A stretch of 64,000 nucleotides of DNA from Lentisphaerae bacterium GWF2_45_14 (GTDB lineage Bacteria > Verrucomicrobiota > Lentisphaeria > Victivallales > GWF2-45-14): assembly GCA_001804785.1 (NCBI GenBank), contig MHBG01000064.1, positions 49,296 through 113,295 of the forward strand, written 5' to 3'. The translations under genes were made by a program, and so were the position numbers. Below are positions 54,002-63,494 of the stretch, piece by piece (the first letter of the stretch is position 1; every line of letters starts with the position of its first letter). The notes below the pieces were generated by a model. The model did not search any database. It saw only the letters and a program-made list of their open reading frames with translations, and had not been told where the DNA came from.

Positions 54002-54034
54002 GAAAAATTAAAATATAGGAAAACAGGAGCGCCA

Positions 54035-54625
54035 ATGAACAACTCCATATTAGTACCCATGGTTGTGGAACAGACCGGTCATGGCGAAAGAGGTTATGAT
54101 ATATATTCCAGGCTTCTCAAGGATAGGATTATCCTCCTCGGGACACCCGTGGATGACACCGTTGCCAACCTTATAGTGGCGCAACTCCTCTTCCTCCAGG
54201 CCGATGACCCGAAAAAAGATATCGATTTTTACATAAACAGCCCCGGCGGTTCCATTACCGCAGGACTCGCTATATATGACACAATGCAGGTTCTCTCATG
54301 CGACGTTAAAGTGTATTGCGTAGGCCAGGCCGCCAGTATGGGCGCGGTGCTTCTCTGCGCTGGCGCCGCGGGAAAACGATTCGCACTTCCGAACGCCAGA
54401 ATCATGATCCATCAGCCTTGGGGCGGCACACAGGGTACGGCTGCGGATATAAACATTCAGGCCCAGGAGATTTTGCGCTTGAGGGAGATACTGAACCAAA
54501 TCATATCCAAACATACCAAGCAAACGCTGAAAAAGGTGGCTACCGATACGGAAAGAGACTTTTTCATGTCCGCTGAAGAGGCCGTGAAATACGGTATCGT
54601 CGACAAGGTTCTCAAAACAAAATGA
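54035..54625 (+). CDS. clpP: ATP-dependent Clp protease proteolytic subunit
   Basis: A 196-residue serine protease subunit. The catalytic Ser is in [11 protein letters not shown] near residue 100, the His in MIHQPWGG near 125, and the Asp in the region [12 protein letters not shown] near 174, as in standard Clp[17 protein letters not shown] is the usual handle start. It forms the tetradecameric barrel fed by ClpX. The distance to tig is 33 nt, and GAGCG lies upstream of the ATG. Confidence 0.97.
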   Translation: MNNSILVPMVVEQTGHGERGYDIYSRLLKDRIILLGTPVDDTVANLIVAQLLFLQADDPKKDIDFYINSPGGSITAGLAIYDTMQVLSCDVKVYCVGQAASMGAVLLCAGAAGKRFALPNARIMIHQPWGGTQGTAADINIQAQEILRLREILNQIISKHTKQTLKKVATDTERDFFMSAEEAVKYGIVDKVLKTK

Positions 54626-54651
54626 TCGTTTGCTCCAGGAGGTAAAAAGAC

Positions 54652-55971
54652 ATGGTGACTAAACGCACCGGAAATGATGACAATCTTACATGTTCCTTCT
54701 GCGGTCGTTCCGGCTCCAAGACAGGCGGTCAGCTGATAACAAGCCCGACCGGAGCGGCGATATGCAAAAACTGTGTTGATATATGTATCAATCTTTATAG
54801 CGGCGAAGAGAAAACCGAAACTGCGGAGTCCGTCATTCCGCTTCTTAGAATACCGAAGCCTATTGAGATAAAAGAGGCTCTTGACAATTCAGTGATTGGA
54901 CAGGATACAGCAAAAAAAGTACTTGCCGTCGCAGTTCACAACCATTACAAGCGGCTTATGCATAAACGCGAGACCGGCTTGGACATATCGAACAACGATA
55001 TCGAAATAGAAAAGAGCAATATTTTGCTCTTGGGGCCGACTGGTTCGGGGAAAACGCTGCTTGCAAGGACACTCGCGAAACTGTTGGATGTCCCGTTTTG
55101 TATCTGCGACGCAACAACTCTTACCGAGGCGGGTTACGTGGGCGAGGACGTTGAAAACATTATCCTTCGCCTCCTGCAGTCGGCTGATTATAATGTTCCC
55201 AAGACTCAAATCGGCATAATATATGTTGACGAGATAGACAAGATAGCAAAGAAGACCGAGAATGTTTCTATCACAAGAGACGTTTCGGGCGAGGGCGTTC
55301 AGCAGGCCCTTCTCAAGATTTTGGAAGGTACCATTGCCAACGTTCCGCCGAAAGGCGGCAGAAAGCACCCTCATCAGGAGTACATACAGGTTGATACCTC
55401 GAATATCCTTTTCATTTGCGGCGGCGCCTTTGTAGGTCTGGATAGGATTGTTAAGCGCCGTGCGGGGAAGCAGGTTCTCGGCTTCAGAGAGCACTCCGCG
55501 GAGGAACATTCCAAAAAAGAAATCAAATCCGAAAAAATTCAAGACCTCCTTGCCGCTACCGAACCTGAAGACCTTATCAAATTCGGACTTATTCCGGAAT
55601 TCATAGGCCGTCTGCCCGTTGCCACTTCGCTCGCACCACTGAGCCAGGAGGAGCTTGTAAGGATTCTTACCGAGCCTAAAAACGCACTTGTTCGCCAATA
55701 TGAAAAACTGATGGAAATGGAAGGCGTCAAGCTTCTCTTTAAAAAGGACGCACTTGAAGCGCTCGCAATGAAAGCCAGCGAAAAAGGAACCGGCGCAAGA
55801 GGACTGAGATCACTTCTTGAAGGGCTGATGCTTGACATTATGTACACTGTGCCTTCCCGCGACGATGTGGAGGAATGCGTGATAACAAAGGCCACCGTGA
55901 ACGGTGGAAGGCCAGTCATAAAGAGACGCAAGAAAGCTGACAAACTTGAAGAAAACCGCGAGTCCGCATAA
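54652..55971 (+). CDS. clpX: ATP-dependent Clp protease ATP-binding subunit ClpX
   Basis: A 439-residue AAA+ unfoldase. A zinc-binding domain with Cys 14, 17, 38 and 41 is followed by Walker A GPTGSGKT near residue 129. [17 protein letters not shown] and [10 protein letters not shown] (Walker B) are typical, as is the [13 protein letters not shown] segment. The C-terminal small domain includes [18 protein letters not shown]. It unfolds substrates and passes them to ClpP, 26 nt upstream. GGAGG precedes the start. A weak 5-bp hairpin follows the stop. Confidence 0.97.
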   Translation: MVTKRTGNDDNLTCSFCGRSGSKTGGQLITSPTGAAICKNCVDICINLYSGEEKTETAESVIPLLRIPKPIEIKEALDNSVIGQDTAKKVLAVAVHNHYKRLMHKRETGLDISNNDIEIEKSNILLLGPTGSGKTLLARTLAKLLDVPFCICDATTLTEAGYVGEDVENIILRLLQSADYNVPKTQIGIIYVDEIDKIAKKTENVSITRDVSGEGVQQALLKILEGTIANVPPKGGRKHPHQEYIQVDTSNILFICGGAFVGLDRIVKRRAGKQVLGFREHSAEEHSKKEIKSEKIQDLLAATEPEDLIKFGLIPEFIGRLPVATSLAPLSQEELVRILTEPKNALVRQYEKLMEMEGVKLLFKKDALEALAMKASEKGTGARGLRSLLEGLMLDIMYTVPSRDDVEECVITKATVNGGRPVIKRRKKADKLEENRESA

Positions 55972-56048
55972 TCCGCCAGCCATTCAGCTGGACATAGCCG
56001 CCGTGTTTTCGTGTACCTTGCTCAGAGACATGACTTGGGAGTTTTTAT

Positions 56049-57500
56049 ATGGCAAATGATGGTTTACAGCTTGAAATAAGATTTGACGAAGGAATGCGCA
56101 ATCCCCTGAGGGAAAGACTCGAAAACGGGGAGTTTTCGATATTTATCGAAGTCAATACGCCGAGTAAAAATACCGCGTTCAATTCATCGGCAAGCCAGTT
56201 CTTCGACTTTGAAGTTGCCGCGTCAAAAGTCGACAATATGCCTGTTTCTCTAGCCTTTACCGATAAATTGCAGTCGCACGATTCATGGAATGTAGCTGAT
56301 TTCGCCGCGGCCGTATCCAAGGATAATCGCAAGGAACACATCATATACCTGAGCGGTAGAAACACCACGCGGGAAGAACTCGAAAATACACTGAGCGCCT
56401 GCAAAACCTATGGCTTTACCAACGTTGTTCCTGTTTCCGGCGACGGACTGCCCGGAGAGACTGCGAAGGAGACTGCGAAACGGGTCTTTACGGAATCGCT
56501 TCACACCCAGGAGTCGGCAATAACACGTTACGATGGAAGCTTTTATCACGGCTGTGTTACAAACCCCTTCAAGTATACGCCTAAAGATATATACCCGCAG
56601 TATTTTAAATTGATTAAGAAACTCAATCTCGGCGCTAATTTTATCGTTACGCAGGCGGGATGGGACATGCTTAAGCTTCAGGAACTTCGGTGGTATCTCT
56701 CAAGCAGAGGAATGCATTATCCGTCAATTGCAAGAATAATTTTTCTCTCCCCGGAGAATTTTAAACTTATATCCAAAGGGAAAGTCCCCGGCATTCACAT
56801 ATCACCCGACTTCCAGAAAATGCTAGAAAGGGAACTCAAGTACTCCTTCAAACAGTTCGAGTCAGCACAGCTCCGGAGAATACAGCTTCAGGCCGCCGGA
56901 TGTCGTCTACTCGGATATAGCGGAATACAGCTGGCCGGCATCGAGACCGCCACACAGCTTTCCGTGATATCTAGAAGAGTAAAAGAAGCCATAGAAGAAT
57001 TTGACAATTTTGATGACTGGAAAAACGCCTACTTTGAATATCTGGGCCGCGCCGAAATGGCGCCGTACCCACACAGGTTTTACATGTATGACAAGCTTTT
57101 TAGCCGCGCCCATCTTGATTTCGATCCCCACATGACCGAAGGAAAAATTCCGCCATGTTCGAGCGTCGAAAAACTTAAGTACAAAATATGTGACTTCCTT
57201 TTCCCGTTTGCACATAAACAGCCAGCCGACGAATCGTCTTTTACCAAAAAACTTTTTGCCGGGTGCAAAGGCTGTTCGTACTGCCGCCTGCCGCTCACTC
57301 ATTTTGTCTGCCCTGAAAGATGCCCGAAGGGTATCGCCAATGGTCCATGCGGAAATACCAGAAGTGACGGCAATTGCGAATTCGGGCAGGGTGAGTGCAT
57401 ACATACCTTGCGCCTAAGACTTGCCTCATGGCTCAAGGAGATAGACACCCTCGAAGAGAACTACATCGGGCACGCATATAGAAAACAGGCCAACAGCTGA
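56049..57500 (+). CDS. Methylenetetrahydrofolate reductase with MTHFR_C (MetV-like) domain
   Basis: A 483-residue protein. The first 300 residues are a MetF-type TIM barrel (FSIFIEVNTPSKN near the start, RITQAG-like FIVTQAGWD near 205, PGIHIS near 245). The last 100 residues are a cysteine-rich MTHFR_C domain: CKGCSYCRLPLTHFVCPERCPKG, then NGPCGN near 435. The second part is the separate MetV protein in acetogens, where MetF-MetV reduces methylene-THF in the Wood-Ljungdahl pathway. A fused form is known in other bacteria. It would make methyl-THF for methionine or one-carbon metabolism. Confidence 0.85.
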   Translation: MANDGLQLEIRFDEGMRNPLRERLENGEFSIFIEVNTPSKNTAFNSSASQFFDFEVAASKVDNMPVSLAFTDKLQSHDSWNVADFAAAVSKDNRKEHIIYLSGRNTTREELENTLSACKTYGFTNVVPVSGDGLPGETAKETAKRVFTESLHTQESAITRYDGSFYHGCVTNPFKYTPKDIYPQYFKLIKKLNLGANFIVTQAGWDMLKLQELRWYLSSRGMHYPSIARIIFLSPENFKLISKGKVPGIHISPDFQKMLERELKYSFKQFESAQLRRIQLQAAGCRLLGYSGIQLAGIETATQLSVISRRVKEAIEEFDNFDDWKNAYFEYLGRAEMAPYPHRFYMYDKLFSRAHLDFDPHMTEGKIPPCSSVEKLKYKICDFLFPFAHKQPADESSFTKKLFAGCKGCSYCRLPLTHFVCPERCPKGIANGPCGNTRSDGNCEFGQGECIHTLRLRLASWLKEIDTLEENYIGHAYRKQANS

Positions 57501-57577
57501 TCCATTCCAATAATATTGGGGAAAACTGAGGCGAAGATTCAGATTCTTGCTTATCAGGACAAAGAAAGGCATTGCGC

Positions 57578-58378
57578 CTATTGGGTAATAAGAACCTGGC
57601 CTTTATAGCAGAGATTCATATTTGTTCGCGTGTCTTTGTCCCTTGTGGATTTCAGAATGGCGGTCTTGAGTATTCTGAGATTATTTTTCAGATCTGACTG
57701 CGGCATTACTACGTTATATTCTCTCGGAGAGCCTGTGCCATAAAAAATTCTGAGGTACATTTCTTCGTGCCCACCCATACTTATTTCATCTATCTTGAAT
57801 TCGGGATAATCCGTTCTTGTAATCATTATGAGCTCCAGTGCCGGTTTCAAAGACGCTATTTCAAGCCCGGGCTGCAGTTTGTGACCGCGTCTTACCCTGA
57901 AATTTTTTATGACAGGTATTTTGGGATTTAGCGGGACACAGGTATTTTTGTCCATAACTATTCCTGTGGCGTCGGAGACAAGATCAATATTTCTGGAGCC
58001 CAGAAAGGCCCTTGGTATTCGCTCGATAATATTTATCTTTATCGAGTCGGGAAGCTGTCTTGCCGCAGTGACTCTTTCGATGCTGGGTTCTTTTTCAAGG
58101 ACACTCCTGAGGCTTTTGAGGTCTACCTCGAAAAGGTTTGTCTGACCCGGCTTGAGCTTTAGAATGTTGGCGACCCGCCTCGACTGTTTATCCCACCAGC
58201 CAACGCTTACCACGCTTACGTTTTTCAGAACAAAATGGCGGTTTTTAGAAAAGAGCGCTCTCGTGGTGAACCAGAAAAACAATATCACGCTGGCAATAAA
58301 GACGGCCAGGGTCGACAAAACGAGTCCCAGCCTGAAAAACCTGTTCCTGGACATTGTTTTTTTCTTGCTTGACGCCAT
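57578..58378 (-). CDS. ftsQ: Cell division protein FtsQ
   Basis: A 266-residue bitopic membrane protein: a short cytoplasmic start (MASSKKKTMSRNRFFR), one membrane helix at about residues 17-40, then a POTRA domain (VLKNVSVVSVGW, LFEVDLKSLRSVLEKEPSIERVTAARQLPDSIKINIIER) and a beta domain with VSDATGIVMD and IPVIKN. This order defines FtsQ/DivIB, which links the division ring to wall synthesis. It is not in a dcw cluster here; it starts 8 nt after carB stops. The family match is by architecture and several short motifs. Confidence 0.85.
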   Translation of the reverse strand: MASSKKKTMSRNRFFRLGLVLSTLAVFIASVILFFWFTTRALFSKNRHFVLKNVSVVSVGWWDKQSRRVANILKLKPGQTNLFEVDLKSLRSVLEKEPSIERVTAARQLPDSIKINIIERIPRAFLGSRNIDLVSDATGIVMDKNTCVPLNPKIPVIKNFRVRRGHKLQPGLEIASLKPALELIMITRTDYPEFKIDEISMGGHEEMYLRIFYGTGSPREYNVVMPQSDLKNNLRILKTAILKSTRDKDTRTNMNLCYKGQVLITQ

Positions 58379-58386
58379 ATCTTAAC

Positions 58387-61300
58387 TCAGAACTTTATTT
58401 TTGGCACGTGCCTGTGGTATTCCTGAATGCTGCAAACTTCCATAAGCGGCATCTTTCTCAATGCTTTCAGCCCCTCGACCGCGGCCTCAAGCCCGTTGAT
58501 TGTCGTTGTTATCGGGATGCCGCCGGTTACCGCCCGGGCACGCATTCGTATTTCATCGACTTTCGGCGCCGCGCCGGTGGAAGGCGTATTGATAATCCAC
58601 TTCATATCAAGATCGTCAATCATGTCAACGATATTCGGACGGCCTTCACATATCTTGAAGACGGCCTTCGCCTTAATCCCCGCATCATAAAGGCAAGTTG
58701 CCGTGCCTTTTGTCGCATATATCGTAAAGCCCTGCTTTACAAGCTCTTTTGCGAGCGGGAGAACATCTTCCTTGTCAAGATCCCTTACGCTCATAAATAT
58801 ATTACCCTTTTCCGGAAGTGTATTTCCGGCGGCCACCTGTGATTTGAAGTAAGCCAGTCCGTCAGAGATATCGATTCCCATTACTTCCCCGGTCGATTTC
58901 ATCTCCGGACTGAGTATTACGTCAATGCCCGGGAACTTTGAGAACGGGAATACCGCTTCCTTGACGCATGTAAAGGCCGGTCTCATTTCCTTCGTGTAGC
59001 CGAGGTCCTTCAACTTGCGTCCTACCATCACAAGAGCGGCAAGCTTAGCCAGGGGAATGCCTATTGCTTTACTTACGAACGGTATTGTGCGTGAGGCGCG
59101 CGGATTGACTTCAAGTATATATACCTCGGAATCTTTTACAGCGAACTGAATATTCATAAGTCCACATACGTTAAGGGCTTTTGCAAGCGCATAAGTATGC
59201 TCCCTTATCTTGTCCAATACTTCCGGAGCGAGGTTTTTTGCCGGTATTATGCAGGCGCTGTCCCCTGAATGGATTCCCGCAAGCTCAACGTGCTCCATTA
59301 TTGCGCCGATGACGGATGTTTCGCCGTCTGATATGCAGTCAACGTCAAGCTCTATGGCTTCTTCGAGGAAGCGGTCTATAAGCACCGGGCGTTCCTGGGA
59401 GGCCTCTACCGCTTCTTCCATATATTTTCGCAGATATTTTTCCTTGTAGACGATGACCATCGCTCTGCCGCCGAGAACGAAAGACGGCCTCATCAATACG
59501 GGATAGCCTATGCGTTCTGCGATGGTGACGGCTTCTTCTACGTTTGTCGCTATTCCATTGTCGGGCTGTCTGATGTTGAGCTTCGTCACGAGCTGCTGGA
59601 AGAATTTTCTGTCTTCTGCCGCTTCTATATTTGAAGGGCTTGTGCCTATTATTTTCACCCCGGCATCTTCGAGCTGGCGCGCCAGGTTGAGAGGGGTCTG
59701 CCCGCCGAACTGGACGATTACTCCATCGCATTGTTCTCTCTCGTAGATATGTATAACATCTTCAAATGTAAGAGGCTCAAAATAGAGCTTGTCGCTGGTG
59801 TCGTAGTCCGTAGAGACGGTCTCGGGGTTGCTGTTGACCATTATTGTTTCGAATCCCGCATCCCTGAGAGCGAATGAGGCATGTACGCAGCAGTAGTCGA
59901 ACTCTATGCCTTGTCCTATGCGGTTGGGGCCGCCGCCGAGAATCATGATTTTTTTCTTGTCGCTTTTTCTGTACTCGTCGTGCGTTCCGTATGTGGAGTA
60001 ATAGTAGGGCGTGTAGGCGCAGAATTCGGCCGCGCAGGTATCTACTAAACTGTATACGGGCGTGAGCTTAAGTTCCTTGCGGGCCTTGTAGACATCAAGT
60101 TCGCCACATTTAAGAAGGAACGCTATCTGCTTGTCGGAATAGCCCATTTCCTTTATCTGGAAAAATAAATCATAGTCCTTCTTGAGATTATCCAGAGACC
60201 CGGCTGATCTTATTTCGTCCTCGAAGCAGGCAAGCTCGTGCATGTGGCGCAGGAACCACTTGTCTATCGCGGTGATGGAGTTTATTCTGTCTACCGACCA
60301 TCCTCGCGTCAGGGCTTCATGTATTACGAACAGCCTGAAGGCGTTAGGTCTTTTGAGCTCTGCCTCCACTTCGGCGTCGGACATTGCCGCGTACTTGCCG
60401 TCCTTGCCGTCCGCCCCGAATCCGGCCCTGCCCACTTCCAGCGAGCGGAGTGCCTTCTGGAGCGACTGCTTGAAGGTTTTGCCGATGCTCATTGTCTCGC
60501 CGACAGACTTCATCTGCGTTGTTAGCGTGCTGTCAGCCGTCGGGAATTTTTCAAACGCGAAACGCGGCACCTTCGTAACGACATAGTCGATTGACGGCTC
60601 AAAGCACGCCGGAGTTTCCCTTGTTATATCGTTTCTTATTTCATCAAGAGTGTAACCTATCGCGAGCTTCGCGGCTATTTTCGCTATCGGGAAGCCAGTC
60701 GCCTTCGAAGCCAGTGCGCTTGAACGTGATACGCGCGGATTCATCTCTATTATTATCATCCTGCCGTCTTCGGGATTGAGTGCCCACTGTACGTTCGACC
60801 CTCCTGTCTCGACCCCAATCTCGCGCACGACGGCAAGGGAGGCGTCTCTCATTTTCTGATATTCGCGGTCGGTGAGCGTCTGTGCGGGTGCGACAGTTAC
60901 GCTGTCTCCCGTATGTACCCCCATCGGGTCAAGGTTTTCAATCGAGCATATGATGACGCAGTTGTCTTTCTTGTCTCGCATTACTTCCAGTTCGAATTCT
61001 TTCCAGCCCAGAAGTGATTCTTCTATAAGCACTTCCTTGTTGCGGCTTGCAGCAATGCCTCTTGAGGTGATTTCCTTGAACTCATCCATGTTATATGCTA
61101 TTCCGCCGCCAGTTCCGCCAAGTGTGAAGCCGGGACGTATTATAAGCGGAAATTTATCTAGTTTTCTTGCAAATGCTACGGCTTCTTCCACCGAATGACA
61201 GGATGCGCTCGCCGGCATATCGAGGCCGATTTTCTGCATGGCGTTCTTGAAGAGATTCCGATCTTCGGCCTTTCTGATGACGTCTGCCTTTGCACCTATC

Positions 61301-61644
61301 ATTTCGACCCTGTAGCGGTCGAGTATTCCGGAGTCGCTGAGTTCCATAGCCAAGTTGAGAGCGGTCTGTCCACCTAGCGTGGGGAGCAGGGCGTCCGGTC
61401 TTTCCCGTCTTATTATTTCGTGGAGGATATCGCACGTAAGAGGTTCTATATAAGTTCTATCGGCGAATTCAGGGTCGGTCATTATTGTCGCGGGGTTGCT
61501 GTTTACGAGCACGACCTCGAAGCCTTCTTCCTTTAGTGACTTGCAGGCTTGGGTTCCGGAGTAGTCGAATTCGCAGGCTTGTCCGATTACAATCGGGCCT
61601 GAACCGATGAGCATTATTTTCTTGATATCTTCTCTTTTAGGCAT
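58387..61644 (-). CDS. carB: Carbamoyl-phosphate synthase large subunit
   Basis: A 1085-residue enzyme that makes carbamoyl phosphate from bicarbonate, ATP and ammonia. Two homologous ATP-grasp halves are plain: [19 protein letters not shown] and [19 protein letters not shown] begin each half, and both have EVNPR or [22 protein letters not shown] metal sites. The last 140 residues are the MGS-like allosteric domain ([19 protein letters not shown]). Full length and intact. The small glutaminase subunit carA is not next to it. Besides pyrimidine and arginine synthesis it could supply the glycan carbamoyltransferase. Confidence 0.97.
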   Translation of the reverse strand: MPKREDIKKIMLIGSGPIVIGQACEFDYSGTQACKSLKEEGFEVVLVNSNPATIMTDPEFADRTYIEPLTCDILHEIIRRERPDALLPTLGGQTALNLAMELSDSGILDRYRVEMIGAKADVIRKAEDRNLFKNAMQKIGLDMPASASCHSVEEAVAFARKLDKFPLIIRPGFTLGGTGGGIAYNMDEFKEITSRGIAASRNKEVLIEESLLGWKEFELEVMRDKKDNCVIICSIENLDPMGVHTGDSVTVAPAQTLTDREYQKMRDASLAVVREIGVETGGSNVQWALNPEDGRMIIIEMNPRVSRSSALASKATGFPIAKIAAKLAIGYTLDEIRNDITRETPACFEPSIDYVVTKVPRFAFEKFPTADSTLTTQMKSVGETMSIGKTFKQSLQKALRSLEVGRAGFGADGKDGKYAAMSDAEVEAELKRPNAFRLFVIHEALTRGWSVDRINSITAIDKWFLRHMHELACFEDEIRSAGSLDNLKKDYDLFFQIKEMGYSDKQIAFLLKCGELDVYKARKELKLTPVYSLVDTCAAEFCAYTPYYYSTYGTHDEYRKSDKKKIMILGGGPNRIGQGIEFDYCCVHASFALRDAGFETIMVNSNPETVSTDYDTSDKLYFEPLTFEDVIHIYEREQCDGVIVQFGGQTPLNLARQLEDAGVKIIGTSPSNIEAAEDRKFFQQLVTKLNIRQPDNGIATNVEEAVTIAERIGYPVLMRPSFVLGGRAMVIVYKEKYLRKYMEEAVEASQERPVLIDRFLEEAIELDVDCISDGETSVIGAIMEHVELAGIHSGDSACIIPAKNLAPEVLDKIREHTYALAKALNVCGLMNIQFAVKDSEVYILEVNPRASRTIPFVSKAIGIPLAKLAALVMVGRKLKDLGYTKEMRPAFTCVKEAVFPFSKFPGIDVILSPEMKSTGEVMGIDISDGLAYFKSQVAAGNTLPEKGNIFMSVRDLDKEDVLPLAKELVKQGFTIYATKGTATCLYDAGIKAKAVFKICEGRPNIVDMIDDLDMKWIINTPSTGAAPKVDEIRMRARAVTGGIPITTTINGLEAAVEGLKALRKMPLMEVCSIQEYHRHVPKIKF

Positions 61645-61888
61645 ATATGTCCCTGAGTTTATTGGTCTGAGTGGTAAATAATTTAAGCAAATTGCATAAA
61701 TCTAGCTTATTTTTCCGAAATTGCCATAGAGTTTCAAAGTTTTTTACTCCGCAATTTAAAAATCCGTGACCCAAAGTAAGAAAGGTAATAATTTATTTTT
61801 GTTCGGCGATCACGGCTGCTTTAAAGAAAGGGGCATCTGCGTAAAAACATTTTCTTCCGTCTTTTCGCAGATATTGTTTTCGGTTTTC

Positions 61889-62311
61889 TCAGTCCCAGCC
61901 TATTACCTGGTACCCTTTTTCCCGAAGATAGGTCTCAACGAACTTCCTGTAGGTTTTCGGCGGATTTGAGGAACCGAAAATACAATTTATTGTTCCGCCG
62001 GCCGCGCCGCCAGCCGCGCCCGTTACTGCGCCGAGTCCGGGGCCTCCTCTTATTGCTCCGACTGCCGTTCCCGCCGCTGCACCCGCAACAGTTCCGACTG
62101 CTGTTTTTTTGCCTTTTTCAGCGTAGTCGGTTGAGTTCAATTTATATTCTTCGGCCATTTTGAGGGATTCGTCTATATCTTTCTCTGCCTGAGTCTTTCC
62201 AACTTTTTTGAGATGTTTGTTGGGGTAGAGGACGGGGCGTTCACTAGTGCATCCGCAGAGGCAGAGGAATGTGGCCGCCAAAAGCAATGTCGCAAGCTGC
62301 GTGCGAAACAT
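61889..62311 (-). CDS. Glycine-zipper lipoprotein
   Basis: A 140-residue lipoprotein. The signal peptide ends at the lipobox LCGC, Cys about residue 21. A charged stretch (KTQAEKDIDESLKMAEEYKLN) precedes a glycine-zipper segment of about 45 residues (VAGAAAGTAVGAIRG, GAVTGAAGGAAGGT), then YRKFVETYLREKGYQVIGW ends the protein. Such proteins associate with the outer membrane or periplasm; function is unknown. The ATG lies one base after the stop of the helical protein, with AGAGG spanning that junction. An ATG 15 bases upstream is possible. The C-terminal YLREKGYQ motif is common in glycine-zipper proteins. Confidence 0.78.
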   Translation of the reverse strand: MFRTQLATLLLAATFLCLCGCTSERPVLYPNKHLKKVGKTQAEKDIDESLKMAEEYKLNSTDYAEKGKKTAVGTVAGAAAGTAVGAIRGGPGLGAVTGAAGGAAGGTINCIFGSSNPPKTYRKFVETYLREKGYQVIGWD

Positions 62312-62312
62312 T

Positions 62313-62954
62313 TTACCTCTGACCATTTTTATCCTCGCCTTTGATTTTCTCCCGGACCTTTTCCGTTATATCTATAAGTTTCTCGCGGATTCCCTGGAGG
62401 TGTTCGATATGGCTTATGACTACCCTTACGAGCCGCGTATTTTTTTCCGCGGTGTCTTTAAGGATTCCGATGAGTGAGTTGATATCTGATATTACTCTCT
62501 TCGCGAGTGCTATTTTGAGCTCCGGCATCTCATCTATTTCGATATCGAGGATATCTGCGGTGCGTGCCATGATTTTACCGAATAGGCAGATTATTTTCAT
62601 GCCCTCGGCGATGAGTTCACCCTTGATCTCGGCGGCTTGGATGACGCACCACTGATAGGCAATTTTTTCAAGAAGGATGTACGAGTCGGCCCCATCTTTT
62701 TTCTGCCAGTCATCATTGAAAAAAACGTCATCGTCAATATCTTCGAGCATATCGGCGAAGCGGCTGTTTTCCCATTCGGCATTCTGCGGAATCAGTTCCG
62801 GCTGTTTCTGCATTTTCTTCATTATCATCTCCTCTTCACTCGGGAGATCGATGAAGTTGCGCAACTCCTTCATATAGGCATTGATGCGAGCCTCGTCCTT
62901 ACGGATTTCCTTTTCCCACTCGAACTCGCTTCTTTTTTTTTTACCGTGATTCAT
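62313..62954 (-). CDS. Uncharacterised helical protein
   Basis: A 213-residue soluble protein that I do not recognise. The first half is highly charged, with acidic clusters (MLEDIDDDVFFNDDW). The second half is predicted helical with heptad-like hydrophobic spacing, ending TRLVRVVISHIEHLQGIREKLIDITEKVREKIKG. No signal peptide, membrane span or metal motif is seen. It is coupled to rsfS (TAATG) and followed within two bases by the glycine-zipper lipoprotein. Possibly a scaffold or regulatory protein, but no function is claimed. Confidence 0.7.
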   Translation of the reverse strand: MNHGKKKRSEFEWEKEIRKDEARINAYMKELRNFIDLPSEEEMIMKKMQKQPELIPQNAEWENSRFADMLEDIDDDVFFNDDWQKKDGADSYILLEKIAYQWCVIQAAEIKGELIAEGMKIICLFGKIMARTADILDIEIDEMPELKIALAKRVISDINSLIGILKDTAEKNTRLVRVVISHIEHLQGIREKLIDITEKVREKIKGEDKNGQR

Positions 62955-63487
62955 TAAGCGGGTGTTTTTTTACGCAGGGTTTTTATTGCGCTTACCGTGG
63001 GAGCGTCGCCCCAGAGGCTTTCAAGCTGATAGAGCTCGCGCATTTCGTTGGTCATGATATGGATCAGGACGTTTGTATAATCAATTATGATCCAATGGCT
63101 GGCGGGTTTGCCGTCCACTTTTCTAGGCCTAACCTTCAATTTCTCTCTCGCATCCCTTACTATCGTATCGGCAATAGCTCTCAGATGTGGCTCTGAATTT
63201 GCTGTGCAGAGAATGAAAAAATCAGTTACCGTCGATATGTCTGCGAGTTTAAGCTGGACGATATTATCAGCTTTTCGTTCATCGGCAATCGTAGCGCAGA
63301 AGGCCGCGAGCTTCTCTGCGTCCTTGATTCTTTCCTCTGCTCTGCTGGCGAATTCTTTATCTGCGGCACTTGCAACCTTTTTTGATTTCTTTTCAGGAAC
63401 GGGTACAGCTTCCTTTTTCTGCGCCGGAGCTTTTGTTTTTTTAGCTACAACGCTCGTCTTTTTTTCTGTGGTCTCTTTTTTTTTCAT
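62954..63487 (-). CDS. rsfS: Ribosome silencing factor with basic N-terminal extension
   Basis: A 177-residue RsfS (DUF143) protein. The core begins near residue 65 (LAAFCATIADERKADNIVQLKLADIS). TDFFILCTANSEPHLRAIADTI and DYTNVLIHIMTNEMRELYQLESLWGDA are family signatures. RsfS binds L14 of the large subunit and keeps the 50S and 30S apart in starvation. About 60 residues of Lys/Ala/Glu-rich sequence precede the core, much longer than usual. The ATG used is 8 nt after the upstream stop; an ATG 60 bases earlier would overlap the previous gene and lacks a spaced ribosome site. The stop overlaps the next gene by one base. Confidence 0.88.
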   Translation of the reverse strand: MKKKETTEKKTSVVAKKTKAPAQKKEAVPVPEKKSKKVASAADKEFASRAEERIKDAEKLAAFCATIADERKADNIVQLKLADISTVTDFFILCTANSEPHLRAIADTIVRDAREKLKVRPRKVDGKPASHWIIIDYTNVLIHIMTNEMRELYQLESLWGDAPTVSAIKTLRKKTPA

Positions 63488-63494
63488 TAAAATT

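Noticed and set aside
54889..55698. 269-codon minus-strand open frame
   Set aside because: Antisense to clpX, which has all family motifs.
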